From SKVR01 sp037441525 (lineage in GTDB: Bacteria; Bacteroidota; Bacteroidia; Bacteroidales; UBA7960): a DNA stretch of 64,000 nt. A model generated the notes under the pieces. The model was not told the DNA's origin. It made no database searches and saw only the letters and a program-made list of their open reading frames with translations. Location: NCBI GenBank assembly GCA_037441525.1, contig JBBISA010000007.1, forward strand, positions 37,351-101,350, written 5' to 3'. A program made the position numbers and the translations under genes. Within the stretch, counting starts at the first letter, position 1; every line of letters starts with the position of its first letter. Positions 1 through 7,941 of the stretch are shown in pieces.

Positions 1-86
1 GCCATTATTATTGAAGATGAATTGATGAATTTGTGTATTTTCGGGCACTTCAATTACAAAATACCTTTAAACCTTATTTCTATCGA

Positions 87-2933
87 ATGAAAAAACTTAG
101 TTTATTGCTGTCGGTCATATTTTTAATTACTGCTTTAACAATTGCCCAGGAGCGTCGTCCATTATCGCATGCCGATTACGATCGCTGGGAAACTCTTTCT
201 TCTCAAGCAATATCCAACGACGGGCAAAGAGTTTTATACATTATCAAGCCCGAAATGAACGATGGAAACCTGTTTATGAGTGAGCTTATTTCTGAACAAC
301 AGGCTGTAGTGCCCCGTGGAGCCAAAGCCGCCTTTTCGCCCGGGAATAACTTTGCCGTTTTTCATATTGAACCACCCCGTGCTGTGGTTCGCAAGGCCAA
401 AGCAGATAAAAAAAAGCCTGATGATATGCCCCAGGATTCGCTTGGCATTCTCATATTCAATACCGGAGAAATTAAAAAATACGCCAGTGTTATTTCTTAC
501 CAATTGCCAAAAGACCCTTCAGACTGGCTTGCCTTTACCATCAATTTTTTGCGCATATCCGAAGAAAAAAGGGATGAAGCACCATTGGCACCCATCGATA
601 CCATTCCTGCTCCCACCGGCGAAATCGTTGAAGATAAAAAGCCAGCTGCACCGAAAAAGGAAAGCATAAAGCAACTTATTATTTTTAACCCGGCTACATC
701 TGCCATGCATACTTTCGACGAAGTAGAACAGTATCGCATTTCTGAAAACGGACGGTCGGTAATTTTTCTGCAGGAACCAAAAATAAAAGGCGACACCCTG
801 AAGATAAAAAAGCTTTATGTCTTTAATACGCAAACCCAAAGACTGCAATTGCTTGATTCGGTTGCCGGATTCTTCAAACAGCTATCTGTAAGTAAAAACG
901 GGGAACTATTTGCCTGGCTCCATTCAACCGATACCACCAAAGTAAAGGTTTTCGATTTGCTTGTGCATCAGAGCGGACGCCGTGCATCCACTCAACGTAT
1001 CACAACTTCCACGGCCACTATGCCCATTGGGTACGCTGTTAGTGAATTCAGATTGCCTTCCTTCTCCGACGATAATTCACGGCTGTTTTTCGGAATTGCC
1101 CCAATGCCGATGAATGAGCCCAGGGATACCCTGCTTGACGAAGAAAAATACAGCCTCGATGTGTGGCACTGGCAGGACCCTCTTCTCCAATCCCAGCAGA
1201 GAGTGAACCTTAAACGCGACCTGGAGCGAACTTATGAAACCGTATTCTTTATCCGTAATGGCAAAATGGTACCTCTTGCAGATGAAAAAATGCCCGATAT
1301 AACCCGCGACCGGCTTGGGAATGTTTCGCGTTTTATGGGTGCATCGGCGGTGCCTTACCTTATGGAAATTTCTTGGATGGGACGCAGTGCCCGCGATATT
1401 TATTTGGTTGATGTAACCACAGGCCACCGCACCCTGGCCATAGAAAAATCGCAATCTACTGTAGCTTTTTCGCCTGATGGCAATTATATTGTTTTTTTCG
1501 AACCTGAAACTGCCGCCTGGATGGTTTACAGTGTTAAGGACGGGCAACGGCGTAATCTCACATCCAGGATAAATGTTAATTTTTACGATGAAGATAATGA
1601 TGTACCACAGCTGGCTAGTCCCTATGGTATTGCCGGATGGGGACTCAATGATGCCTTTGTGGTGGTTTACGATCGTTACGATTTGTGGCAGCTCGATCCT
1701 GCTGGTAAGCTCCCGGCCGTTAATCTTACCAGGGGTGCCGGACGAACTGCCGGTATTCGTCTCAGGTACCAGAATCTCGATCCCGAAAATGCTTTCCTGC
1801 CTGTTGACAACTGGTATCTTACTGCATACAACGAAACAACCAAGCAATCAGGCTTCTATCGTTACGACATAAAAACACGAAATACCTCATCCATTATCAT
1901 GGAAGATGCTTCTTTCCAGTCGCTTCAAAAAGCAAAGAATGACAACAGGTTTTTATGGAGGAAAGGGTCTTTTGCGCAGTTTCCCGATCTTTACACCAGC
2001 GGTTCGGCATTTGATAATATCCGCCGCATAACACAGGCCAACCCCTGGCAATCAGAATACCTGTGGGGTAGCGTTCAACTGGTTGAATGGCAGGACTTCA
2101 GCAACCGTAAACTTCAGGGGTTGCTCTATCTGCCCGAAAACTTCGACCCCGGTAAAAAGTACCCTATGATTGTTTATTTCTATGAGCGTACTTCTGATGG
2201 CTTACACAGGCATTGGGCTCCGGCACCCAGCCGCTCTACAATCAATGCATCTTATTGCACAAGCAACGGCTACATTGTGTTTATGCCCGATATTGTGTAC
2301 GAAACAGGGTTTCCGGGCCGCAGTGCCTATAATTGTATTGTAAGCGGCACGCAGGCGATGGTTGAACGATACCCGTTTATCGATCGCAACCGCGTGGCCT
2401 TGCAGGGACAAAGCTGGGGCGGCTACCAGATAGCATACCTGGTTACCAAAACCAACATGTTTCGCGCTGCCATGGCCGGAGCACCCGTAAGCAATATGGT
2501 AAGTGCTTATGGCGGCATTCGGTGGGAATCGGGCATGGTGCGCCAGTTTCAGTACGAGCAGTCACAGAGCCGCATCGGGGGCACCTTGTGGGAAAAACCC
2601 CTTCACTACATCGAAAATTCTCCTGTGTTTTTCGTGCCCGATATCAACACCCCGCTCCTGATCATGCACAACGACAACGATGGCGCTGTGCCCTGGTACC
2701 AGGGTATTGAGCTGTTTACCGCCATGCGCCGTCTGCAAAAGCCGGTTTGGATGCTGGTTTACAACCGCGAAGCCCACAACCTGCGCGAGTGGCCCGCCCG
2801 CATGGACCTGTCAGTGCGAATGTACCAGTTCTTCGAACATTACCTGAAAGATGCCCCCGCTCCCCGCTGGATGCAACAAGGGATACCCTTTATCGATAAG
2901 GGAAAAGTTGATGGGTATGAGTTGATGGAGTGA
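87..2933 (+). CDS. S9 family prolyl oligopeptidase-like exported peptidase
   Basis: Serine peptidase of the prolyl oligopeptidase/dipeptidyl-peptidase family, 948 residues from the chosen ATG. The C-terminal alpha/beta-hydrolase domain carries the nucleophile motif GQSWGGY (Ser near residue 776), an Asp in NDNDGAVP (near 865) and the His in REAHNL (near 897). The first two thirds look like a beta-propeller with Trp/Asp-rich WD-like repeats. The ATG at 87 is preferred over the upstream one at 33 because it begins a typical signal peptide (MKKLSLLLSVIFLITALTIA), so the enzyme is probably periplasmic or surface-exposed. Its role is presumably peptide degradation. It stands alone and is followed by a strong hairpin. 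Confidence 0.93.
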   Translation: MKKLSLLLSVIFLITALTIAQERRPLSHADYDRWETLSSQAISNDGQRVLYIIKPEMNDGNLFMSELISEQQAVVPRGAKAAFSPGNNFAVFHIEPPRAVVRKAKADKKKPDDMPQDSLGILIFNTGEIKKYASVISYQLPKDPSDWLAFTINFLRISEEKRDEAPLAPIDTIPAPTGEIVEDKKPAAPKKESIKQLIIFNPATSAMHTFDEVEQYRISENGRSVIFLQEPKIKGDTLKIKKLYVFNTQTQRLQLLDSVAGFFKQLSVSKNGELFAWLHSTDTTKVKVFDLLVHQSGRRASTQRITTSTATMPIGYAVSEFRLPSFSDDNSRLFFGIAPMPMNEPRDTLLDEEKYSLDVWHWQDPLLQSQQRVNLKRDLERTYETVFFIRNGKMVPLADEKMPDITRDRLGNVSRFMGASAVPYLMEISWMGRSARDIYLVDVTTGHRTLAIEKSQSTVAFSPDGNYIVFFEPETAAWMVYSVKDGQRRNLTSRINVNFYDEDNDVPQLASPYGIAGWGLNDAFVVVYDRYDLWQLDPAGKLPAVNLTRGAGRTAGIRLRYQNLDPENAFLPVDNWYLTAYNETTKQSGFYRYDIKTRNTSSIIMEDASFQSLQKAKNDNRFLWRKGSFAQFPDLYTSGSAFDNIRRITQANPWQSEYLWGSVQLVEWQDFSNRKLQGLLYLPENFDPGKKYPMIVYFYERTSDGLHRHWAPAPSRSTINASYCTSNGYIVFMPDIVYETGFPGRSAYNCIVSGTQAMVERYPFIDRNRVALQGQSWGGYQIAYLVTKTNMFRAAMAGAPVSNMVSAYGGIRWESGMVRQFQYEQSQSRIGGTLWEKPLHYIENSPVFFVPDINTPLLIMHNDNDGAVPWYQGIELFTAMRRLQKPVWMLVYNREAHNLREWPARMDLSVRMYQFFEHYLKDAPAPRWMQQGIPFIDKGKVDGYELME

Positions 2934-2938
2934 TCCAT

Positions 2939-2970
2939 TTGCAGTCCCGTATATCTGTGCGGGACTGCAA
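2939..2970 (+). terminator. Intrinsic-type hairpin after the S9 peptidase
   Basis: Perfect inverted repeat TTGCAGTCCCG / CGGGACTGCAA with a 10-base loop, starting a few bases after the peptidase stop codon and lying between two convergent genes. The downstream tract is only moderately T-rich, so it may act with either strand. Confidence 0.7.
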
Positions 2971-2977
2971 TCATTGC

Positions 2978-3277
2978 TTATCCCTTCATTTTATCAGGAT
3001 CCTGCCTGGAATCAAAAATGTCTGTTATGTAAATATACTCCCCGGCAACTCTGTAGATTATCTTGAAATGGCTAACCACTAAACGGCGGTGGCCTAAACC
3101 CAGATGTTTCAAAAAAGGCTCTTCCTGGCCTTGCAAAGGGTGTGCAAGCAATTTTTCTGTCTCATCAAGGATTATATCCCGTATCTCAATGAGTTTTTCA
3201 TGGGGTACTTTTGGTGCAATAAGATTCAAAACATCTTCAAGGCTGAGAAGGGCCTGTTCCGTATAAATGAGTTTCAC
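2978..3277 (-). CDS. ParE/RelE-family toxin
   Basis: 99-residue protein of the type II toxin-antitoxin ParE/RelE superfamily. The diagnostic C-terminal block is visible: HRRLVVSHFKIIYRV followed by IYITDIFDSRQDP, the usual beta strands and basic face of this fold. The start is GTG, overlapping the stop of the preceding small gene by one base (TAGTG), which indicates translational coupling. Family members are ribosome-dependent mRNA nucleases (RelE) or gyrase poisons (ParE); the sequence alone does not decide which. Confidence 0.82.
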   Translation of the reverse strand: MKLIYTEQALLSLEDVLNLIAPKVPHEKLIEIRDIILDETEKLLAHPLQGQEEPFLKHLGLGHRRLVVSHFKIIYRVAGEYIYITDIFDSRQDPDKMKG

Positions 3278-3489
3278 TATTTCCCAATATTTGCCGTGCG
3301 TTGCTCTATCTCTTTTCTTGAAAAGTACCTTCCTGAACGTATGTCATCCTCAGCTTTTGCAGCCCTGCTTTCCAGCTTTGACTTTAAAACATCGTCTTTA
3401 CGAAGCTTCTCATAAAACTCATTAATGGTGTTTTCATCAGCAAAATGCAGGTTGCTGTGTATGAAGTCTCTTTTTTCTATAATATTCAT
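3277..3489 (-). CDS. Antitoxin partner of the ParE/RelE-type toxin
   Basis: 70-residue, charged, helix-rich protein placed directly upstream of and coupled to the toxin gene. It has no motif I recognise with certainty; the assignment rests on size, position and overlap. The C-terminal part (IRSGRYFSRKEIEQR) resembles the toxin-binding tail of small Bacteroidota antitoxins. An inverted repeat just upstream of the start codon could be its autoregulatory operator. Confidence 0.7.
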   Translation of the reverse strand: MNIIEKRDFIHSNLHFADENTINEFYEKLRKDDVLKSKLESRAAKAEDDIRSGRYFSRKEIEQRTANIGK

Positions 3490-3491
3490 GA

Positions 3492-3516
3492 TTTACATGG
3501 GTTTGTCGTATGTAAA
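3492..3516. promoter_or_regulatory. Candidate operator of the ParE/RelE-type module
   Basis: Perfect 7-base inverted repeat TTTACAT (3492-3498) / ATGTAAA (3510-3516), 18 bases centre to centre, ending 3 bases before the antitoxin ATG on the minus strand. Position and geometry match autoregulatory sites of type II antitoxins; binding itself is inferred. Confidence 0.5.
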
Positions 3517-3670
3517 ATTAAACATTAATATCCATTTTTGTTTCCTTCTACTTTGAAATTGTCAGTCTGCAAACAGGAAATCCCACAGTACCATTCTGTG
3601 CATTGTTCTGAAAATTTAATCATTCTCAGGTTATTTTTTGATCCTTCTCAGATCTGCAATTCTGCTGGTC

Positions 3671-3714
3671 TACTCCATCCTCCCATCCACCTGAAAGGGC
3701 AGTTGTGCCAGTTT
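3671..3714 (-). repeat. Detached copy of the dnaE 3' end
   Basis: 42 of 44 bases match 4446-4489, the final codons and stop of the adjacent dnaE, in the same orientation. Read on the minus strand it encodes KLAQLPFQVDGRME followed by TAG, against KLARLPFQVDGRME and TAA in the intact gene. The match ends abruptly on the inner side. Together the two copies bracket the PIN toxin-antitoxin module. Confidence 0.85.
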
Positions 3715-3733
3715 CTGATGGTTTTGAGTATTC

Positions 3734-3758
3734 TTAATCTGGGTTTAAATCAGATTAA
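3734..3758. promoter_or_regulatory. Candidate operator of the PIN module
   Basis: Perfect 8-base inverted repeat TTAATCTG / CAGATTAA with a 9-base AT-rich spacer, 15 bases upstream of a TAnnTTTG box. Such a palindrome over the promoter is typical of autoregulated antitoxin operons; regulation is inferred. Confidence 0.5.
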
Positions 3759-3772
3759 AGATGAATTATTTG

Positions 3773-3780
3773 TAAATTTG
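3773..3780 (+). promoter_or_regulatory. Bacteroidota -7 box for the PIN module
   Basis: TAAATTTG fits the Bacteroidota -7 consensus TAnnTTTG and lies 27 bases before the antitoxin ATG. No clear -33 TTG at the standard distance is seen. Confidence 0.45.
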
Positions 3781-3807
3781 ATAAAATCTTCTTAAGGTAA
3801 AATAATT

Positions 3808-4023
3808 ATGGAGACATTGCGAATTAAAATAATTAATCCTAAAGCCAGAAAACTGATAGATGATCTTGAAGATATGGATTTGATAGAAATTACTGAACCT
3901 GGTGATCAGTCCCGGTTTTCAGACCTCCTAAAACGGTTGAGAACTAATTCAGATATGGTTCCTGATCTCGATGAAATAACCAGCGAGGTAGAAAAAGTAA
4001 GGGAATTGAGAAATGAACACTAA
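3808..4023 (+). CDS. Antitoxin of the PIN toxin-antitoxin module
   Basis: 71-residue acidic protein placed immediately upstream of a PIN toxin and overlapping it by 11 bases. Its C-terminal half (DLDEITSEVEKVRELR) has the pattern seen in small antitoxins that precede COG1569 PIN toxins in Bacteroidota, probably the segment that wraps around the toxin active site. The N-terminal part (residues 1-30) has an alternating beta/helix pattern that could form a DNA-binding or dimerisation unit. The function is inferred from context. Confidence 0.75.
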   Translation: METLRIKIINPKARKLIDDLEDMDLIEITEPGDQSRFSDLLKRLRTNSDMVPDLDEITSEVEKVRELRNEH

Positions 4024-4429
4024 GAGGGTTGTACTTGATACTAACCTGTTGATTAGTTTTCTTATCACCAAGGATTATAGTTTTATTGATAAGCTGATTG
4101 AGGGCAATAAAATTCAGTTGATTTTTTCGAAAGAGCTAATAGAAGAGTTTACTGAAGTAACTTCCAGGGAAAAGTTTAGAAAGTACTTTCCCCCCGACGA
4201 TGTAGGGCTTTTACTTAGATTGTTTGATGTTTATGGTGTATTTATTGAAGTTATTTCAGACGTGAATCTCTGCGGGGATAAGAAAGAGAACTTTTTGCTT
4301 AATGTGTCCGTTGACGGTAATGCAGATTATCTGGTAACTGGAGATAATGATCTTCTTGATCTTAGGTGCATTGGCAGCACAGACATAATAACGATATCGG
4401 AATTTAAGGAGCGACTTCTAAGTTGTTAA
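4013..4429 (+). CDS. PIN-domain toxin (COG1569-like ribonuclease)
   Basis: 138-residue PIN-domain protein. The conserved acidic residues that bind metal are visible: Asp in VVLDTNLLIS (residue 9), Glu in LIEEFTE (about 42) and two Asp in ADYLVTGDNDLLDL (about 103 and 109). PIN toxins cleave RNA and are held inactive by the antitoxin encoded just upstream, here with overlapping reading frames. The gene ends 15 bases from the convergent dnaE stop, beside the junction of the dnaE-tail repeat. Confidence 0.85.
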   Translation: MNTKRVVLDTNLLISFLITKDYSFIDKLIEGNKIQLIFSKELIEEFTEVTSREKFRKYFPPDDVGLLLRLFDVYGVFIEVISDVNLCGDKKENFLLNVSVDGNADYLVTGDNDLLDLRCIGSTDIITISEFKERLLSC

Positions 4430-4444
4430 ACTTTAAGAATACTG

Positions 4445-7381
4445 TTACTCCATCCTCCCATCCACCTGAAAGGGTAGTCGTGCCAGTTTTTCCACATCTA
4501 CCGATGGGTAGCCGAACTCTTCCACCACTTTGCCTTCGATTAGGTACACCCCCTGGCCTGTAAATGGATATTTTTTAAGGGATGGCGGGAAATGAACCGT
4601 GTCAAAGAACTCCCCTCTTTCGTCGAAGAAGCAACCGAAATGCATCCACTCCCGTTTTACGGTATGCACATATTTTATGGTTACCAGGTCGCCCACCATA
4701 CGTACCTTATGGCCCACTTTGCTCAGTAGGTCGGCAGCGTATGTGTTGCCCCGGTAGCTGGTTTTGAGCATGTTGAAATACGATAGAGTAACTGGAAACC
4801 CCAGCAGTTCCATTTCGTCGTAAGCATCTTCAAGGGTGTTGTGCACGAGCGGGGGCAGGGCAAACTGCCGTTCTTCCGTTTCAAAAATAGCCGGCACGGT
4901 TTGCTTCTCGGGCTGTTTGGCCAGCAGGAAATGGGCTTCCCACATCAACTCCTTTTTTGTTTTCCCGCAAAAGCGAAAGGCCCCGCACCTGATGAGCAGC
5001 AGTACCTGCTCAATGCCGGGTGCCACCCTGGTTACAAAGTTTTGAAGGCTCTTGTAGTTTCCGTTTTGATCCCTTTCATGCACCATGGCAACTGCCAGGT
5101 TTGTTTCGAGTCCTTTTATGTGCTGCCAACCCAGGTATATATCGCGCCCCTTAAGACTGGTTTTGTAAACGCTTTCATTGATGCAGGGAAGGTGTATATC
5201 GGCTCCGTAACGGCGGGCTTCGTTCACATATACCCGGGTATTGTAAAAGCCGCCAAAATTGTTAATCACTGCCACATGAAATTCGTCGGGATAATAGGTT
5301 TTAAGAAACAGGCTCTGGTAGCTTTCCACGGCGTACGATGCCGAGTGGGCTTTGCAAAAGGCGTAGCCCGAAAACGATTCTATCTGCCGCCATACCTCAT
5401 GGGCCAGCTCATCAGAATGTCCTTTCTGGCGACACGACCGGAAATAATTGTCGCGAATACGCTGAAACTCCGCCCGTGAGCGGAATTTGCCCGACATAGC
5501 CCGCCGCAGTATATCACTGTCGTCGAGCCCCAGCCCGGCAAAGTGATGGGCTATTTTTATCACATCTTCCTGGTACACCATAACGCCATAGGTTTCGCCA
5601 AGGTGCTGTTCGAAGGTGGGATGCAGGTAGTGCACACTCCCCGGGTTGTGAAACCGCTTGATATATTCGCGCATCATACCCGATTTGGCCACCCCCGGAC
5701 GTATGATTGAGCTGGCTGCCACCAGCCGTATGTAGTCGTTGCACCGGAGCTTTTTGAGCAACTGGCGCATGGCCGGCGACTCAATGTAGAAACAACCGAT
5801 GGCCTCGCCGTGGTAAAGCCGGTTGTTAATCTGGGGGTCCTTTTTGAAACGGGCCACCTGGTGCACATCTATCTTTGTTCCTTTATTTTGCAGCACCAGG
5901 TCGGCTCCCTCCTGTATATGGGCAATACCGCGCTGGCTTAGGATGTCGAGCTTCTCAAAGCCAATATCCTCAGCCACGTACATATCCCATTGGGTTGATG
6001 GAAAGCCTTTTGGGGGCAAATCGAGAGCGGTGTAGTAGTAGATGGGTTTTTCTGATACCAGCACCCCACCCGCGTGTATGCTGCGATGGTTCGGAAAATC
6101 GAGAATACGGGCGCCGAATTCCATGATCTTGTCGGCCACCGGATCGTCCTTGACCGAAGCCGGATTTTTCACCAGCAGGTCGGTTTCGTTTTTAGGCAGC
6201 CCGTAAACTTTTGCCATTTCGCGTATTACCGAACGGTCGCGGAAGGTGTTGATGGTGCCCAGCAGCGCTGTGTGATGCCGGCCATATCGTTTGAATATGT
6301 AGTCCTGGATATGGTCGCGGTCCTGCCAGCTGTAGTCGATATCGAAGTCGGGCGGACTGGTACGTTGCGGGTTGATAAAGCGCTCGAAGTAGAGGTCGAG
6401 TTCAATGGGGTCGATATCGGTAATGCGCAGGCAATAGGCCACTATGCTGTTGCCGCCGCTTCCGCGCCCCACGTGATACATGCCCCGCGACATGGAATAG
6501 CGTATAATATCCCAGGTAATGAGAAAGTAGCATGAAAAACCAAGGTTGTGAATCACTTCCAGCTCTTTGGCCATTCGCTCGCGCGCTCTTTTATTGCGTG
6601 TGCCATAACGGTACTCCAGCCCTTCTAAGGCCAGCTTTTCGAGCAGCAGCCGGTCGTTGTAGCGGTCTGATGTGAAAACCTGCCTGTTTTTGGGTGTCTT
6701 GAAATCGAAATGAAAATTACACTGGTCGAGAAGCTGCTGTGCATTTTGCAGCAGGGCAGGGCATGACTGATAAAGAGATTGCAGGCTTGCCGGGCTGCGT
6801 AGTACACTGCTCCGGGGTGCCTGCATCTGCGGAGTTAGCTGGCTTAGCACTATGTTGCGATCGATAGCGCGCAGGTGCGAATGAAGCAGGTGGTCATCCG
6901 GGTGGGCATAACATGATGAGGATTGGGCTGCCAGCTTATGCGGATGATCCCGGAAAAGCCGGTATGCCGCGCTGTGAAGGGCTGCTGGCTCAATACCCAG
7001 AAATTCGTTTTCGGCAAGTGCTCCGGGTTGCCTTGCACCCAACGGATAGAGCACCCATACATGTTCAAAGCCAGGCGCCTGTTCGGGCAGGGGTTGGCGG
7101 GCCAGGTTGTGTTCGGTCAGAAACTGATTAATCTCACGCAGCCCTTCGTGGTTGCGCGCCAGACAGGTATAGAGCAGCTGGTCGCCGTGGCGGGCCTGCA
7201 CACCCGCAACCGGCTTTATGTTGTGCTTATGGCAGGCCTTTACAAAATCGAATACAGCGGTAGTGTTGTTGATGTCGGTTAGGGCGAGTGTTTCCACCCC
7301 CAGGGCCGCCGCGGTTTCTGCCAGGGTTTCGGGCGAAAGGGTGCCATACAACAGGCTGTAGAATGTGTGGGCAGTTTGCAC
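4445..7381 (-). CDS. Second DNA polymerase III alpha subunit, DnaE2/ImuC-like
   Basis: 978-residue C-family DNA polymerase, shorter than a replicative DnaE (about 1200) and close to the error-prone or translesion paralogue of Bacteroidota. Order: PHP domain (about 1-280), palm with the catalytic acidic motif PDFDID (Asp 345, 347, 349), fingers, helix-hairpin-helix region and an OB-like C-terminus (LIEGKVVEEFGYP). The PHP metal site is degraded: HTF replaces the usual HxH and LTDIN replaces LTDHx, so proofreading by PHP is unlikely. The start is GTG because a TGA lies four codons upstream. No imuA, imuB or dinB neighbour is seen. Confidence 0.88.
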   Translation of the reverse strand: MQTAHTFYSLLYGTLSPETLAETAAALGVETLALTDINNTTAVFDFVKACHKHNIKPVAGVQARHGDQLLYTCLARNHEGLREINQFLTEHNLARQPLPEQAPGFEHVWVLYPLGARQPGALAENEFLGIEPAALHSAAYRLFRDHPHKLAAQSSSCYAHPDDHLLHSHLRAIDRNIVLSQLTPQMQAPRSSVLRSPASLQSLYQSCPALLQNAQQLLDQCNFHFDFKTPKNRQVFTSDRYNDRLLLEKLALEGLEYRYGTRNKRARERMAKELEVIHNLGFSCYFLITWDIIRYSMSRGMYHVGRGSGGNSIVAYCLRITDIDPIELDLYFERFINPQRTSPPDFDIDYSWQDRDHIQDYIFKRYGRHHTALLGTINTFRDRSVIREMAKVYGLPKNETDLLVKNPASVKDDPVADKIMEFGARILDFPNHRSIHAGGVLVSEKPIYYYTALDLPPKGFPSTQWDMYVAEDIGFEKLDILSQRGIAHIQEGADLVLQNKGTKIDVHQVARFKKDPQINNRLYHGEAIGCFYIESPAMRQLLKKLRCNDYIRLVAASSIIRPGVAKSGMMREYIKRFHNPGSVHYLHPTFEQHLGETYGVMVYQEDVIKIAHHFAGLGLDDSDILRRAMSGKFRSRAEFQRIRDNYFRSCRQKGHSDELAHEVWRQIESFSGYAFCKAHSASYAVESYQSLFLKTYYPDEFHVAVINNFGGFYNTRVYVNEARRYGADIHLPCINESVYKTSLKGRDIYLGWQHIKGLETNLAVAMVHERDQNGNYKSLQNFVTRVAPGIEQVLLLIRCGAFRFCGKTKKELMWEAHFLLAKQPEKQTVPAIFETEERQFALPPLVHNTLEDAYDEMELLGFPVTLSYFNMLKTSYRGNTYAADLLSKVGHKVRMVGDLVTIKYVHTVKREWMHFGCFFDERGEFFDTVHFPPSLKKYPFTGQGVYLIEGKVVEEFGYPSVDVEKLARLPFQVDGRME
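4446..4489 (-). repeat. dnaE 3' end, copy within the intact gene
   Basis: Partner of the repeat at 3671-3714 (two mismatches in 44 bases). Here it is the natural C-terminal coding end of dnaE. Confidence 0.85.
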
Positions 7382-7640
7382 TTCAGGTCAATATTTGATG
7401 GTTTTACAATCATAATTAATGATTGTAATGTAATAAAAAATGAAACATCAATTATTAGAAGTACAACCGCTGCAGACACATACCTTCCGGGTGCGTTTAT
7501 GCATTTTTATACCCAAAAAGGTTTCACTGTTTTTTGAGTTGGATTACACCTGAAATTAAGTTCTGCTTTTTGATTTTGTACCATGCCGTAGAAGGGAAAG
7601 CCTGGTTCAGCCAAGAACAGCCGTAAACGGCACAATAAGA

Positions 7641-7853
7641 AAAATACAGGCCGGAAAATTCGAGCACAGATTTCTCTCAGGTTTTGTATCTTCGCTGGGC
7701 GGCAGGTATGAAATGGGTATAAAAAACAATGGTGTAAAAACAATGCAATCAGCCGCCATAGGCGGCACCGCCAATGCCCTGGGTGGCGGCAAATTTGCCA
7801 ATGGCGCCGTTACGGGGGCGTATGTGATGATGTTTGATATTGCCCTTTTCTGA
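7641..7853 (+). pseudogene. Remnant of an RHS/polymorphic-toxin-type protein C-terminus
   Basis: The frame ending at the TGA 7851-7853 encodes a Gly/Ala-rich tail with blocks GKFEHRFLSGFVSSLGG, AAIGGTANALGGG and KFANGAVTGAYVMMF. This pattern (HGFxSGF, IGGTxxxLGGGKFANGAVTGA) is the familiar end of Bacteroidota RHS-repeat/YD-repeat surface or toxin proteins just before the variable tip. The frame is open only from about 7560 and has no RHS core upstream, so it is a detached fragment, probably left by deletion of a larger gene. The assignment is by recognition of the motif only. Confidence 0.6.
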
Positions 7854-7929
7854 AATCGTTAGAATGATGAAAGGTTCCATAATGCGGGGTTGTAGATTAT
7901 GGTAATCTCATGATTTACAGCAAATCATT

Positions 7930-7937
7930 TATCTTTG
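7930..7937 (+). promoter_or_regulatory. -7 box immediately before the Rpn-family gene
   Basis: TATCTTTG matches TAnnTTTG and ends 4 bases before the ATG, so transcription would begin at or next to the start codon, giving a leaderless or near-leaderless message. Confidence 0.45.
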
Positions 7938-7941
7938 CACC

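Larger units (their letters stand above)
3517..3807. other. Intergenic stretch between two toxin-antitoxin modules
   Basis: About 290 bases with no convincing gene. It holds a second copy of the dnaE 3' end (3671-3714), an inverted repeat (3734-3758) and a TAnnTTTG box (3773-3780), all annotated separately. An 85-codon open frame crosses it but has no coding character. Confidence 0.6.

Noticed and set aside
1077..1847. 256-codon minus-strand frame inside the S9 peptidase gene
   Set aside because: It is fully contained in a clearly coding gene on the other strand and has no start signal or recognisable domain.
3538..3795. 85-codon plus-strand frame in the intergenic region
   Set aside because: It runs antisense through the dnaE-tail repeat and over the palindrome; there is no coding bias or family match.
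4841..5479. 212-codon plus-strand frame inside dnaE
   Set aside because: Antisense shadow of a strongly conserved gene with no independent evidence.
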